A stretch of 14,841 nt of DNA from Alphaproteobacteria bacterium (GCA_003451645.1 DMER01000103.1:8579-23419), one strand, 5' to 3'. Numbered from the stretch's first letter, positions 7,141-13,574 are shown. Numbers and translations: made by a program. The notes: a model not told the origin generated them from the sequence alone.

Positions 7141-9522
7141 CTATTCCGCTGGGATGCGCAACGCATCCAGCGGAATGCCATGCGGATCGAGCGCTGTGTC
7201 CGGCTCGCACAAATTCTGCTTGGCTTGGCGCGGCAAGTAGCACGTGACTGTCGTTCCTTGGCCGGTTGCGCTCTCCAAGGTGATATAACCGCCATGCAGC
7301 TGGACGAAGCTCTTGACCAGCGCGAGCCCCAAACCTGCCCGGCGCGCACCTTTGACTTTTGAGCCGGTCACAAAGCGCTCGAAAGCCTTGGACTGATATT
7401 CTGGCGCTAAGCCGGTGCCCGTATCGGCGACCGTCAACCGGATCGTATCGCCAATTGCATCTGCCTTGACCTCGATGCGGCCGAGGGGCGGGGTGTGCTC
7501 TATGGCATTGACCACCAGATTATAGATGATTTGCCGCAAGCGCTTCTGATCCGCCAGCATCGCCCCTGTGTTTGGCGCCACCTGCATTTCAATGGTTAGC
7601 TTGGCTTTCTCCGCCCGCTCCCTGAACAGCGGCTCAACGCCGTCCAGCACATGCGCCAGATCCGTCTCGACCAAATCAAGTTCCAGCCGCTTCGCCTCGA
7701 TAAGCGCCAGGTCCAGAATATCGTTGATCAAGGTCTCCAAGGTCGCCGAGGCGGCCATGACGTTGTCGAGATAGCCCAACTGCTTGGTATTGAGCTTGCC
7801 CGCAACCCCTTCCTTCAAGATTTCCGCAAAGCCCGCGATCGACGTGAGAGGCGTGCGTAATTGATAGCTGACATGGCTAATGAACTCGGACTTGAGTTGA
7901 TCCGCCGCGACCAGGGCATCGTTGCGCTCTTGCAATGCGCTTTCCTTAGCGACTGTGTCAGTCACATTGCGGACCGTGATCATCAGCGATCCATCCGGCA
8001 AAGGCTGCGTGGCAAAGCTCACATGCATGCCGTCCAGCCGCTCGAAGGGCCCATGCATGCCCCGGCGATCCTCGGTATTGCCACTCGCGATCAGATTGGT
8101 GAGCCAGGCCCAATGGCCGCCATCGGGCAGCAGGTCGCGGCATGCGGAGAACACTTCCGCAAAGCGCGGTTGCCCTTGCATCAAGCGGGGCGGCAATGCC
8201 CACATCTGGCTAAAAGCCTGATTGGCAAGCTTGAGTCGGCCGTCGGCCCCAAAGACCGCGACGCCATCCGACAGAGCGTCGATCGTGGCGCTCTGCATCT
8301 TGGTCATCTGATTGTAGGAACGCTCCAAGGTGAGCTGGTCCGTAACATCCGCCACGATGTAGATGAGCCCGCCTTGCGGGTGCGGTGCTGCCGTCAGGCG
8401 CAAGGTACGCCCGCCATCCACATGCCACAGCTCCTCCTGGGCATCGACTAGACGCGTGTAGAGGCTCAGGCGCTCGCGCTTCCATGCTGAGAAATCGCGC
8501 TGTTCTGGCAGACGGCCCATATCGCGCAACCGCTCAAGGACATCGCCCTCGCTGGGCCCCGAGGCAAGCCACCCCTCATCCAGACCCCATAGCTTGGCAT
8601 AGGCGTGGTTGGCAAAAACAAGTCTGTGCTCCGGGCCAAAAATGGCCACAGCGGTGGTGAGGCGATTGAGCGTTGTTTCGTTGGTTTCAGCCGCCTGTTG
8701 CAATTGACGGCGCAGGTCGTCCATCTCCGTGACATCCACGGCAAAGGTCGCATAGCCATCCTCGACCGGCATGACGCTCACATCGAGTGCGCGCCGCTGG
8801 CCTGCGACCACCACATAGCGCTTCTCGCGCAAGCCCTCGCCTTTGAGTGCTACGCGGTCGGCCATGTCGCGCGTGCCGCGATCAAGTTCGATTTGGTCGG
8901 CGATCACGGCATCGGGCGTCGCGGCACCGACCGCTTCCACATACGCCATATTCACCCAGGTCAGTTGTCCGTCGCGGCTGCGGCGCCACATGGGCTGGTC
9001 GCTTGCATCAGCTAGATCGGTCAGCCGCGCAAGATCGCGGTTCGCATGCGCCAACCGCTGCTCCAGGTGATAGGCCTGTTCCGCGTCACTCGTCACATCA
9101 CGCAGCCAGATTGCTGCTTGTCCGCTTGCGGGCTTGCCATAGGCGGCGAACACTTTGCCGTCGAGCGCCGGCGCCGTCATCGCGAACATAGAGCCTCCAG
9201 CGTTCAGCCCTTGCATGGCCTCACGCAGTTCATGGCCCTTGTCGCCCTCCAGAATTTTCGTAAGCGTGTCGCCGACCCCGGCGCGAACCCGAGGCTCCTT
9301 ATCGCCTGGTGTCCACACAAACAGGTTCCCCGGTTCCGCATCGATGAGCGCGCGCTCGCGTTGCAGCAGCGCATCGATTTGGGTCCGGTGAGCCTCGACG
9401 CGCGCCGCATAGGCGCGCGCCTCGCGCTGGCGCAGGATGGCCACCGCCAACGCGGCGCCCGCCAGGCACACGCCGCCCATCGTTGCCGCCAGGGGTACAA
9501 CTTCCGCCAAAAACGCAGCCAC
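7141..9522 (-). CDS. divL: DivL-like PAS-domain histidine-kinase homologue with tyrosine at the phospho-acceptor site
   Basis: A 793-residue inner-membrane protein: one N-terminal membrane segment (about 8-30), four PAS-like modules (about 60-147, 168-266, 285-398, 412-523; several end in D-V-T), a HisKA-type dimerisation domain (543-612) and a HATPase domain (655-765). The H-box reads H-V-S-Y-Q-L-R-T-P-L, with Tyr553 where a kinase has histidine. This substitution is the hallmark of Caulobacter DivL (Tyr550 there), which controls CckA and, through it, CtrA. The ATP site looks complete: Asn668/Asn672, D-T-G-T-G (700-704) and G-L-G-L (730-733). The start is GTG, supported by GGAGG six nt upstream. 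Position near tsaE also fits the alphaproteobacterial neighbourhood as I recall it. A CtrA-type promoter lies upstream. Confidence 0.9.
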   Translation of the reverse strand: MAAFLAEVVPLAATMGGVCLAGAALAVAILRQREARAYAARVEAHRTQIDALLQRERALIDAEPGNLFVWTPGDKEPRVRAGVGDTLTKILEGDKGHELREAMQGLNAGGSMFAMTAPALDGKVFAAYGKPASGQAAIWLRDVTSDAEQAYHLEQRLAHANRDLARLTDLADASDQPMWRRSRDGQLTWVNMAYVEAVGAATPDAVIADQIELDRGTRDMADRVALKGEGLREKRYVVVAGQRRALDVSVMPVEDGYATFAVDVTEMDDLRRQLQQAAETNETTLNRLTTAVAIFGPEHRLVFANHAYAKLWGLDEGWLASGPSEGDVLERLRDMGRLPEQRDFSAWKRERLSLYTRLVDAQEELWHVDGGRTLRLTAAPHPQGGLIYIVADVTDQLTLERSYNQMTKMQSATIDALSDGVAVFGADGRLKLANQAFSQMWALPPRLMQGQPRFAEVFSACRDLLPDGGHWAWLTNLIASGNTEDRRGMHGPFERLDGMHVSFATQPLPDGSLMITVRNVTDTVAKESALQERNDALVAADQLKSEFISHVSYQLRTPLTSIAGFAEILKEGVAGKLNTKQLGYLDNVMAASATLETLINDILDLALIEAKRLELDLVETDLAHVLDGVEPLFRERAEKAKLTIEMQVAPNTGAMLADQKRLRQIIYNLVVNAIEHTPPLGRIEVKADAIGDTIRLTVADTGTGLAPEYQSKAFERFVTGSKVKGARRAGLGLALVKSFVQLHGGYITLESATGQGTTVTCYLPRQAKQNLCEPDTALDPHGIPLDALRIPAE
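7143..7176. terminator. Strong hairpin at the convergent ends of the ferredoxin gene and divL
   Basis: A near-perfect inverted repeat: 10 bp (7143-7152 with 7167-7176), a single bulged G at 7153, then 5 bp (7154-7158 with 7162-7166), and a 3-nt loop CAA. It begins 12 nt after the ferredoxin stop codon and at the same time encodes the last residues of DivL (about I-P-L-D-A-L-R-I-P-A-E). No U-run follows on either strand, so a classical intrinsic terminator is not shown; an mRNA 3'-end stabiliser or Rho-assisted stop is possible. Confidence 0.5.
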
Positions 9523-9600
9523 GAGCTTCCTCCCATCATGGGGGCATCAGGGCAGGCCCACAACATTCCGGCCGCACCACAAGCCCTCGCGAATCACTTC

Positions 9601-9625
9601 GTCCGTTCCACTATATGGAGCGGAC
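9601..9625 (-). promoter_or_regulatory. Stem-loop at the predicted 5' end of the divL mRNA
   Basis: Arms 9601-9610 and 9616-9625 are complementary over 10 positions with one G-U pair, around a 5-nt loop. If the -10 element at 9640-9635 is correct, transcription starts near 9628 and this hairpin is almost the first thing transcribed, where such structures commonly protect mRNA from decay. It could instead be a dyad operator just downstream of the promoter. Confidence 0.5.
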
Positions 9626-9634
9626 TCATGTGCG

Positions 9635-9663
9635 CCTATACGATTGGTTAAGAAAGTCGTTAA
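9635..9663 (-). promoter_or_regulatory. Predicted divL promoter: TTAACG (-35 position), 17-nt spacer, TATAGG (-10)
   Basis: On the minus strand TTAACG (9663-9658) is followed after exactly 17 nt by TATAGG (9640-9635). The -35 hexamer is itself the downstream half of the CtrA box, the arrangement known for CtrA-activated promoters in Caulobacter. The predicted start near 9628 gives a leader of about 105 nt before the divL GTG. There is no good sigma-70 -35 hexamer, consistent with activator dependence. Confidence 0.6.
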
Positions 9664-9674
9664 GGATCGGTTAA
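9659..9674 (-). promoter_or_regulatory. CtrA binding box, perfect TTAA-N7-TTAAC match
   Basis: Reading the minus strand, TTAACCGATCCTTAAC occupies 9674-9659, an exact match to the CtrA consensus TTAA-N7-TTAAC. A further TTAAC follows at 9651-9647 with an 8-nt gap, and another TTAA lies at 9698-9701, so half-sites are clustered. The box lies about 137-152 nt upstream of the divL start. Binding is inferred from the motif only. Confidence 0.7.
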
Positions 9675-9725
9675 GGCTGAGCACGGGGCGGGCGGGCTTA
9701 ACGAATTTTTCAAGCGTTCATGCAA

Positions 9726-9757
9726 GAGGGCCGATTCAAAGTTGTGAACCGGCCCTC
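9726..9757. repeat. Inverted repeat, 8 bp plus 4 bp stem
   Basis: GAGGGCCG (9726-9733) pairs with CGGCCCTC (9750-9757). After one A-C mismatch, TTCA (9735-9738) pairs with TGAA (9745-9748), leaving a 6-nt loop. No T-run follows on either strand. It is the promoter-side member of three strong structures between the receptor gene and divL. Confidence 0.6.
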
Positions 9758-9795
9758 ACCTGCTCCTCTATGCCCCTATTGCCCGCCGGACTAGC

Positions 9796-9848
9796 GCATC
9801 GCGCGGTCAGTTGGAGTCAAAACAGTCAACTGACCGCGGTCACGATGC
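9796..9848. repeat. Extended inverted repeat, 12 bp core with 6 bp outer stem
   Basis: CGCGGTCAGTTG (9802-9813) is perfectly complementary to CAACTGACCGCG (9827-9838) around a 13-nt loop. An outer stem GCATCG (9796-9801) pairs with CGATGC (9843-9848), with a 4-nt bulge (GTCA) on one side only. This is the most stable-looking structure in the window apart from the hairpin at the divL 3' end. No T-run is adjacent, so function as an intrinsic terminator is not evident. Confidence 0.6.
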
Positions 9849-9865
9849 ACGGCAATTCAATTGGT

Positions 9866-9917
9866 TAGCGCAACTTTCCGCTCTCAAATCGAAGTGATTT
9901 GATCGCCCGTTGCGCTA
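9866..9917. repeat. Two-level hairpin overlapping the stop codon of the receptor gene
   Basis: TAGCGCAAC (9866-9874) is complementary to GTTGCGCTA (9909-9917), which contains the receptor stop codon. Nested inside, TCAAATC (9884-9890) pairs with GATTTGA (9896-9902) around a 5-nt loop. On the receptor transcript the structure would begin at the stop codon and cap its 3' end. No U-run follows. Confidence 0.55.
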
Positions 9918-12233
9918 GAACCGGCCAGACAGCTCCACACCGACAAAACGTAGATTGCCGCGGATGAAGGTGGGCGATCCGACCGTGGCGCCGGTGTTGC
10001 CGGCGTCGATCAGGTATTCTTCGTCAAGAATGTTCGTCGCATAGACCGACGCGGAGAGGCGGCCGTCCTGGAACTGCGCACCGGCGCGCAGGTTAAGCAG
10101 GCTAAACCCGCCTTGCTGGAAGCGAGGGTCGTTATCTTCCTCGAAGAACACTTTGGACTTCCAGGTCCAGGTTGGACGCAGGAACATCTCTACGCTGTCG
10201 CTGACAGGCACCAGCGCATCAAGACCGAGCGAGGCCGCGTGATCCGGCGACAGGCGGAACTGATTGCCCGAGAAGACGCTGTCGTCGTTGAACCGTCCAC
10301 GGTTCCAAGCATAGGTCCCAAAGCCGTTCAGCCAATCGGTGATACGGGCCCGGGCTTGCAGCTCAACACCATAGGATGTGGCTTGGCCCGCATTGACGAA
10401 GACCGGGAACAGCGTGATCGGGTCGTTGATCGTGGTCTGGAAGTTGTCATACGAATAGTAGTAGGCGGAGCCTTCGAGATTGAGGCGGCCGTTCGCCAGC
10501 ACGCTCTTGGCACCAACCTCAAAACTGTCGACTGTTTCTTCCGGCAGGACGGCGAAGCCCGCAAAAGTGCCGACCGAGTTGACGTCTGCCACATCGATCA
10601 CATCTGGGCGGCGGCCGCGCGCGTAGGACGCGTACACATTCGTATCCTTCGCAGGTTGGTACTCCGCGATCAACCGCCAGGTCACGCCATCAAAGGTGTC
10701 GGACGCGCTTTGCGTCACGCCGCCCGAATTGGCGACCGCCAGCGTTTGCACAAGACCGCCAGACAGGAACAGCGCAAGATTGCTCGGACCGTTCACTGCA
10801 CGGCCAGCATAAGTCGTGGTCTTGTCTTCGATGCTGTAGCGCAGGCCTGCGGTCAGCGTGAACTCTGGCGTCACGTTGACACTGACATCACCGAAAAAGT
10901 CGATGGCAATGGTCTCACCGCCATTGATGAACTCTTCCACATGGAAGGGCTTGAAGGGGAACCCGCCCAAGAATGGCGCGACATCAGCAGGGTTGCCCGA
11001 CAAAAACACACCTGCGATTGGTCCAGTGCCTTGGCCCCAGCCCGCGAATTGGCGCTCATCTGTTCCCAGCGGCGCGCGCTGGGTGCCATCTTCATAAGCG
11101 ACATTGATGCCTGCGAAGGCTTTGATGCCCTCGCCGTCATAATTCACGCGCACCTCTTGCGAATATTCTTCGCCCTTGGCGTCTTCGGCCGCGACCAGTA
11201 AGTTGAAGGCCGAGCCGTCGGCGTCGAACACTTCCAGCGAGTTGAATGAGCGGCCCGAGGTGATCGTCGACAAGGTCCATTGCGGCCACATGTCGATTGT
11301 GCCGAGCAGGGTTACGCCGAACACTTCGCGCTCAAGGCCTAAATTGGCGCCGCCCTCAAAGCCACCAAAGGTGTTCAGCGAGGCGTGCTCGAAGGGGTCG
11401 ACCGTGCCCGTGAAGGCAGGGATCACGCCGGACTTGAACGCCGTCGCGTCAGGCGTATCGCGTTGGAAGTTGACGATGAGGTCAAAGGTCGAGGCGGCCG
11501 TTTCACGGCGCAAGCTCACCCGGCCAGCGATCAGATCGGTGCTGCTCAGTCCGGTGGGCGCCAACGTGCCAGAGGGCACGATGTTGTCCACAATGCCATC
11601 ATGCGTGCGCGCGGTGATCGCAACGCGGCCATAAAGCTCATCGTTCAACAGGACCGCATTGGTGACCGCTGTGCCACGCAATTGACCCTTGTCGCCTGCG
11701 CTGACCGTAAAATTGGCAAACGTGTCGTCCTTGGCCTTGTTTTGCACCAGATTGATCGCGCCGATCAGCGCCGAGCGGCCAAACAAGGTCGATTGCGGAC
11801 CTTTCAAGACTTCGATGCGCTCCATGTCGAAAAGTTCGACCACTGAGCCGCGCGAGCGGGAGATGGACACACCGTCCTGATAGATCGACACGCGAGGTTC
11901 AATATTGGCTTCGCCTGAATCCGAGGTCAGCCCGCGGATGACAAAGCCCGGATTATTGGGGCTCTGCTCTTGAACGATCAGGCCCGGCGTGAAGGCTGAG
12001 AGCGCCTCGAAATCCGAGATGCCTTGGTCCGCCAAGAACCGGCCGGAATAAGTAGTAATGTTGATAGGCACATCGAGATTGCGCTCCGAGCGCTTCTGCG
12101 CTGTCACGACAACGCGCTCAAAGCCCTCCGCTTCGGCGCCTGCCTCTTGCGCGGATGCAGCGCCCGCGATGACGGCAGTCAAAACAATAACGCTCGCGGC
12201 GCCCATGAGGGCGCGCGTGACATGGATCAGCAT
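9915..12233 (-). CDS. TonB-dependent outer-membrane receptor
   Basis: A 772-residue TonB-dependent receptor that should import a siderophore, vitamin, sugar or other ligand across the outer membrane with energy from TonB-ExbB-ExbD. It begins with a signal peptide (basic start, hydrophobic core about 8-24, cleavage likely after A-S-A at 28). A TonB-box-like V-V-V-T-A (41-45) follows. The plug domain (about 50-165) contains P-G-L-I-V-Q (83-88), F-V-I-R-G-L (97-102), D-M-E-R-I-E-V-L-K-G-P-Q-S (136-148) and L-F-G-R-S (150-154). The remainder is an outer-membrane beta barrel ending in the expected C-terminal phenylalanine. The start has AAGGGG six nt upstream. The substrate cannot be told from sequence; no transporter, TonB or sigma/anti-sigma gene is adjacent. 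It is not visibly co-transcribed with divL, being separated by 392 nt of structured DNA. Confidence 0.95.
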   Translation of the reverse strand: MLIHVTRALMGAASVIVLTAVIAGAASAQEAGAEAEGFERVVVTAQKRSERNLDVPINITTYSGRFLADQGISDFEALSAFTPGLIVQEQSPNNPGFVIRGLTSDSGEANIEPRVSIYQDGVSISRSRGSVVELFDMERIEVLKGPQSTLFGRSALIGAINLVQNKAKDDTFANFTVSAGDKGQLRGTAVTNAVLLNDELYGRVAITARTHDGIVDNIVPSGTLAPTGLSSTDLIAGRVSLRRETAASTFDLIVNFQRDTPDATAFKSGVIPAFTGTVDPFEHASLNTFGGFEGGANLGLEREVFGVTLLGTIDMWPQWTLSTITSGRSFNSLEVFDADGSAFNLLVAAEDAKGEEYSQEVRVNYDGEGIKAFAGINVAYEDGTQRAPLGTDERQFAGWGQGTGPIAGVFLSGNPADVAPFLGGFPFKPFHVEEFINGGETIAIDFFGDVSVNVTPEFTLTAGLRYSIEDKTTTYAGRAVNGPSNLALFLSGGLVQTLAVANSGGVTQSASDTFDGVTWRLIAEYQPAKDTNVYASYARGRRPDVIDVADVNSVGTFAGFAVLPEETVDSFEVGAKSVLANGRLNLEGSAYYYSYDNFQTTINDPITLFPVFVNAGQATSYGVELQARARITDWLNGFGTYAWNRGRFNDDSVFSGNQFRLSPDHAASLGLDALVPVSDSVEMFLRPTWTWKSKVFFEEDNDPRFQQGGFSLLNLRAGAQFQDGRLSASVYATNILDEEYLIDAGNTGATVGSPTFIRGNLRFVGVELSGRF

Positions 12234-12406
12234 TTGAAACCCCTTTTTGCTCTAAGCTCGCCCGGTCCCCATCCCCCGCATGTTCATCACGCGAGCATGG
12301 CTCGGCCATCAACCCGACCACTGTTCAATCATGGAATTTAGACAGTGCCGCTACGGGTTCATGACAGATTGTCAATTGCGCCACTTTGCGGTCCAAGCGT
12401 GACTTA

Positions 12407-12419
12407 TGTGCACTGCACA
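12407..12419. promoter_or_regulatory. Operator-like palindrome TGTGCA-C-TGCACA
   Basis: A perfect 6-bp dyad with a one-base centre, about 175 nt upstream of the TonB receptor start and 287 nt upstream of the cold-shock start. The size and symmetry fit a dimeric helix-turn-helix regulator. I cannot assign the family, and chance occurrence of one such dyad in a few hundred bases is possible. Confidence 0.35.
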
Positions 12420-12502
12420 CTTGAACCCCGAACATGGGCCAAAGCGGCGGATTAATGGCCACCGTCACATTTCTTAGCATTTCAGCGTTGGGTTGCTTTC
12501 AC

Positions 12503-12525
12503 TTGACTTGCGAGAGGGCTCGCAA
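12503..12525 (+). promoter_or_regulatory. TTGACT element overlapping palindrome TTGCGAG-N4-CTCGCAA
   Basis: TTGACT (12503-12508) resembles a -35 hexamer for the downstream cold-shock gene, and the perfect 7-bp dyad at 12508-12525 would occupy the promoter spacer. No good -10 lies at 16-18 nt (nearest candidates TCTGTT or CTGTTA), so the promoter half of the call is weak. The dyad itself is clear. If used, the mRNA would have a leader of roughly 170 nt, as cold-shock genes often do. Confidence 0.35.
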
Positions 12526-12705
12526 TCTGTTACAGCATATTTCAGTCGAGTTTCGGCCGGATGGCGTGAGCCTGAGCGTTAGTGACCATGCGTCGCCAGG
12601 ATTTACTGTTACTACTCCCCAAAACATCGATGACCAACCGCGTGTCCGGGGTTTTCCCGGAGGCGCACAACTTGTTACGAACGACGATCTGAAAGGTTAC
12701 GACGC

Positions 12706-12915
12706 ATGCCGACTGGCTCCGTGAAATGGTTCAACGCAACAAAGGGCTATGGATTTATTCAGCCCGATGCCGGTGGACCCGATGTCTTTGTTCATATCAG
12801 TGCGGTGGAACGCGCTGGTCTGCGCGCTCTGAATGAAGGGCAAAAACTCTCTTACGAATTGCAGCCTGACCGCCGGTCTGGCAAGTCGTCGGCTGAGAAT
12901 CTCAAGCCGCTCTAA
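12706..12915 (+). CDS. Cold-shock domain protein (CspA family)
   Basis: A 69-residue single cold-shock domain that binds single-stranded RNA and DNA and melts mRNA structure. It begins with G-S-V-K-W-F-N (4-10). RNP1 is K-G-Y-G-F-I (13-18) and RNP2 is V-F-V-H-I (27-31), with the nucleic-acid-stacking aromatics Trp8, Phe17, Phe28 and His30 all present. Length is normal. AAAGG lies about 9 nt before the ATG. It is monocistronic: it is followed by an intrinsic terminator and then a convergent gene. Whether it is cold-induced or constitutive cannot be told, although a long upstream region with hairpins is compatible with leader-based control. Confidence 0.95.
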   Translation: MPTGSVKWFNATKGYGFIQPDAGGPDVFVHISAVERAGLRALNEGQKLSYELQPDRRSGKSSAENLKPL

Positions 12916-12943
12916 GGCTCTGCTCTAACGCAGCTTGCTGCGG

Positions 12944-12983
12944 AAGCCAGAGGTATGGGATGCCATACCGCTGGCTTTTTCTT
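12944..12983 (+). terminator. Rho-independent terminator of the cold-shock gene
   Basis: AAGCCAG (12944-12950) pairs with CTGGCTT (12971-12977). After one mismatch, GGTATGG (12952-12958) pairs with CCATACC (12963-12969) around a GATG loop, and the stem runs into TTTTTCTTT. A smaller hairpin (CGCAG-N4-CTGCG, 12929-12942) lies just before it. The stem ends a few bases before the convergent stop codon at 12990. Confidence 0.9.
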
Positions 12984-12989
12984 TGCGTG

Positions 12990-13574
12990 TTAGTGCGCAA
13001 ACACATCATAGAGCGGCTGATAAGGTGCCCGATCAGAAATAACCGGCACTGCAAAACTGATCTCCTCGATCGCATCAAAGGATCCGTATTGCTCAATTCC
13101 GATCGATGGCTTCACGCCCCGTGCCGCCAGTTCCGCATTGATGACCGGATAGACCCGCGTTGGCGCGTAAAAGAACGACAGGACATTCCGGAAGGGGAAT
13201 GAGCTCAGCACCGCCTCCGATTCAGGAATGATGAGGGTTGGGAATTTCGCGCGGGCCGCCTGCCGTTGTGCCTCATCCCATCCATCGATCCGGCAACCGA
13301 TCAGCGAGCGCAGCTTCTCCTCCGGCGTGCCGGGCAGATCGAGATAAACACCCATCGTCAGACAGGTGCCGAGCCCCGCCTCTTGCCATTTCGGCATGAA
13401 GGCGCCCCATGTCTCGTTGAACTTGGCATAGCTGCCGCGATGCGGCGCATAGACGAACTCCACCGGACCGATCCGGCCCTTGGTCACCGTGACCGTGTGG
13501 AACCCGCCCATATAGGCGTAGAACCCCAAGGCCGCGGCTGCAATCAGACCCAAAACCCACAATGCGATCCGCAT
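12990..13574 (-). CDS. Membrane-anchored protein with a GyrI-like small-molecule-binding domain
   Basis: A 194-residue protein from the ATG at 13574; AGGGGG lies 8 nt upstream, whereas a GTG three codons earlier has no room for a ribosome binding site. One N-terminal hydrophobic segment (about 4-22) is followed by a soluble part whose pattern resembles GyrI-like/SOUL-type ligand-binding folds: V-E-F-V-Y-A-P-H-R-G-S-Y near the start, an aligned W-x-A-F segment, and paired strands ending in I-E-E-I-S-F-A-V-P-V. The same kind of membrane-anchored GyrI-like domain occurs in TEX264-like proteins. The ligand and process are unknown. It follows the SnoaL-like gene by 55 nt on the same strand and could be co-transcribed. 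It converges on the cold-shock terminator. Confidence 0.65.
   Translation of the reverse strand: MRIALWVLGLIAAAALGFYAYMGGFHTVTVTKGRIGPVEFVYAPHRGSYAKFNETWGAFMPKWQEAGLGTCLTMGVYLDLPGTPEEKLRSLIGCRIDGWDEAQRQAARAKFPTLIIPESEAVLSSFPFRNVLSFFYAPTRVYPVINAELAARGVKPSIGIEQYGSFDAIEEISFAVPVISDRAPYQPLYDVFAH

Larger units (their letters stand above)
12234..12705. other. Divergent regulatory region between the TonB receptor and cold-shock genes
   Basis: These 472 nt lie between divergent genes and contain no convincing coding sequence. An open frame at 12434-12724 has no ribosome binding site, resembles no family I know and runs into the cold-shock gene. The region holds several palindromes: TGACA-N3-TGTCA at 12362-12374 (its right arm forms a TTGACA on the minus strand), TGTGCA-C-TGCACA at 12407-12419, TTGCGAG-N4-CTCGCAA at 12508-12525, and a 6-bp hairpin TCCGGG-N5-CCCGGA at 12645-12661 close to the cold-shock start. 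No -10 element of confidence was found for either gene. Confidence 0.6.

Noticed and set aside
9726..9848. Rho-independent terminators at the two inverted repeats
   Set aside because: The stems are strong but neither strand has a T-run after them, unlike the clear terminator at 12944-12983.
10113..11201. Plus-strand open frame (362 codons) opposite the TonB receptor
   Set aside because: It is antisense to a clear receptor gene, its composition is rich in Arg, His and Gln as in shadow frames, and it shows no recognisable motif.
12434..12724. Open frame of 96 codons between the receptor and cold-shock genes
   Set aside because: No ribosome binding site, no family resemblance, overlaps the cold-shock start, and contains operator-like dyads that explain the DNA better.
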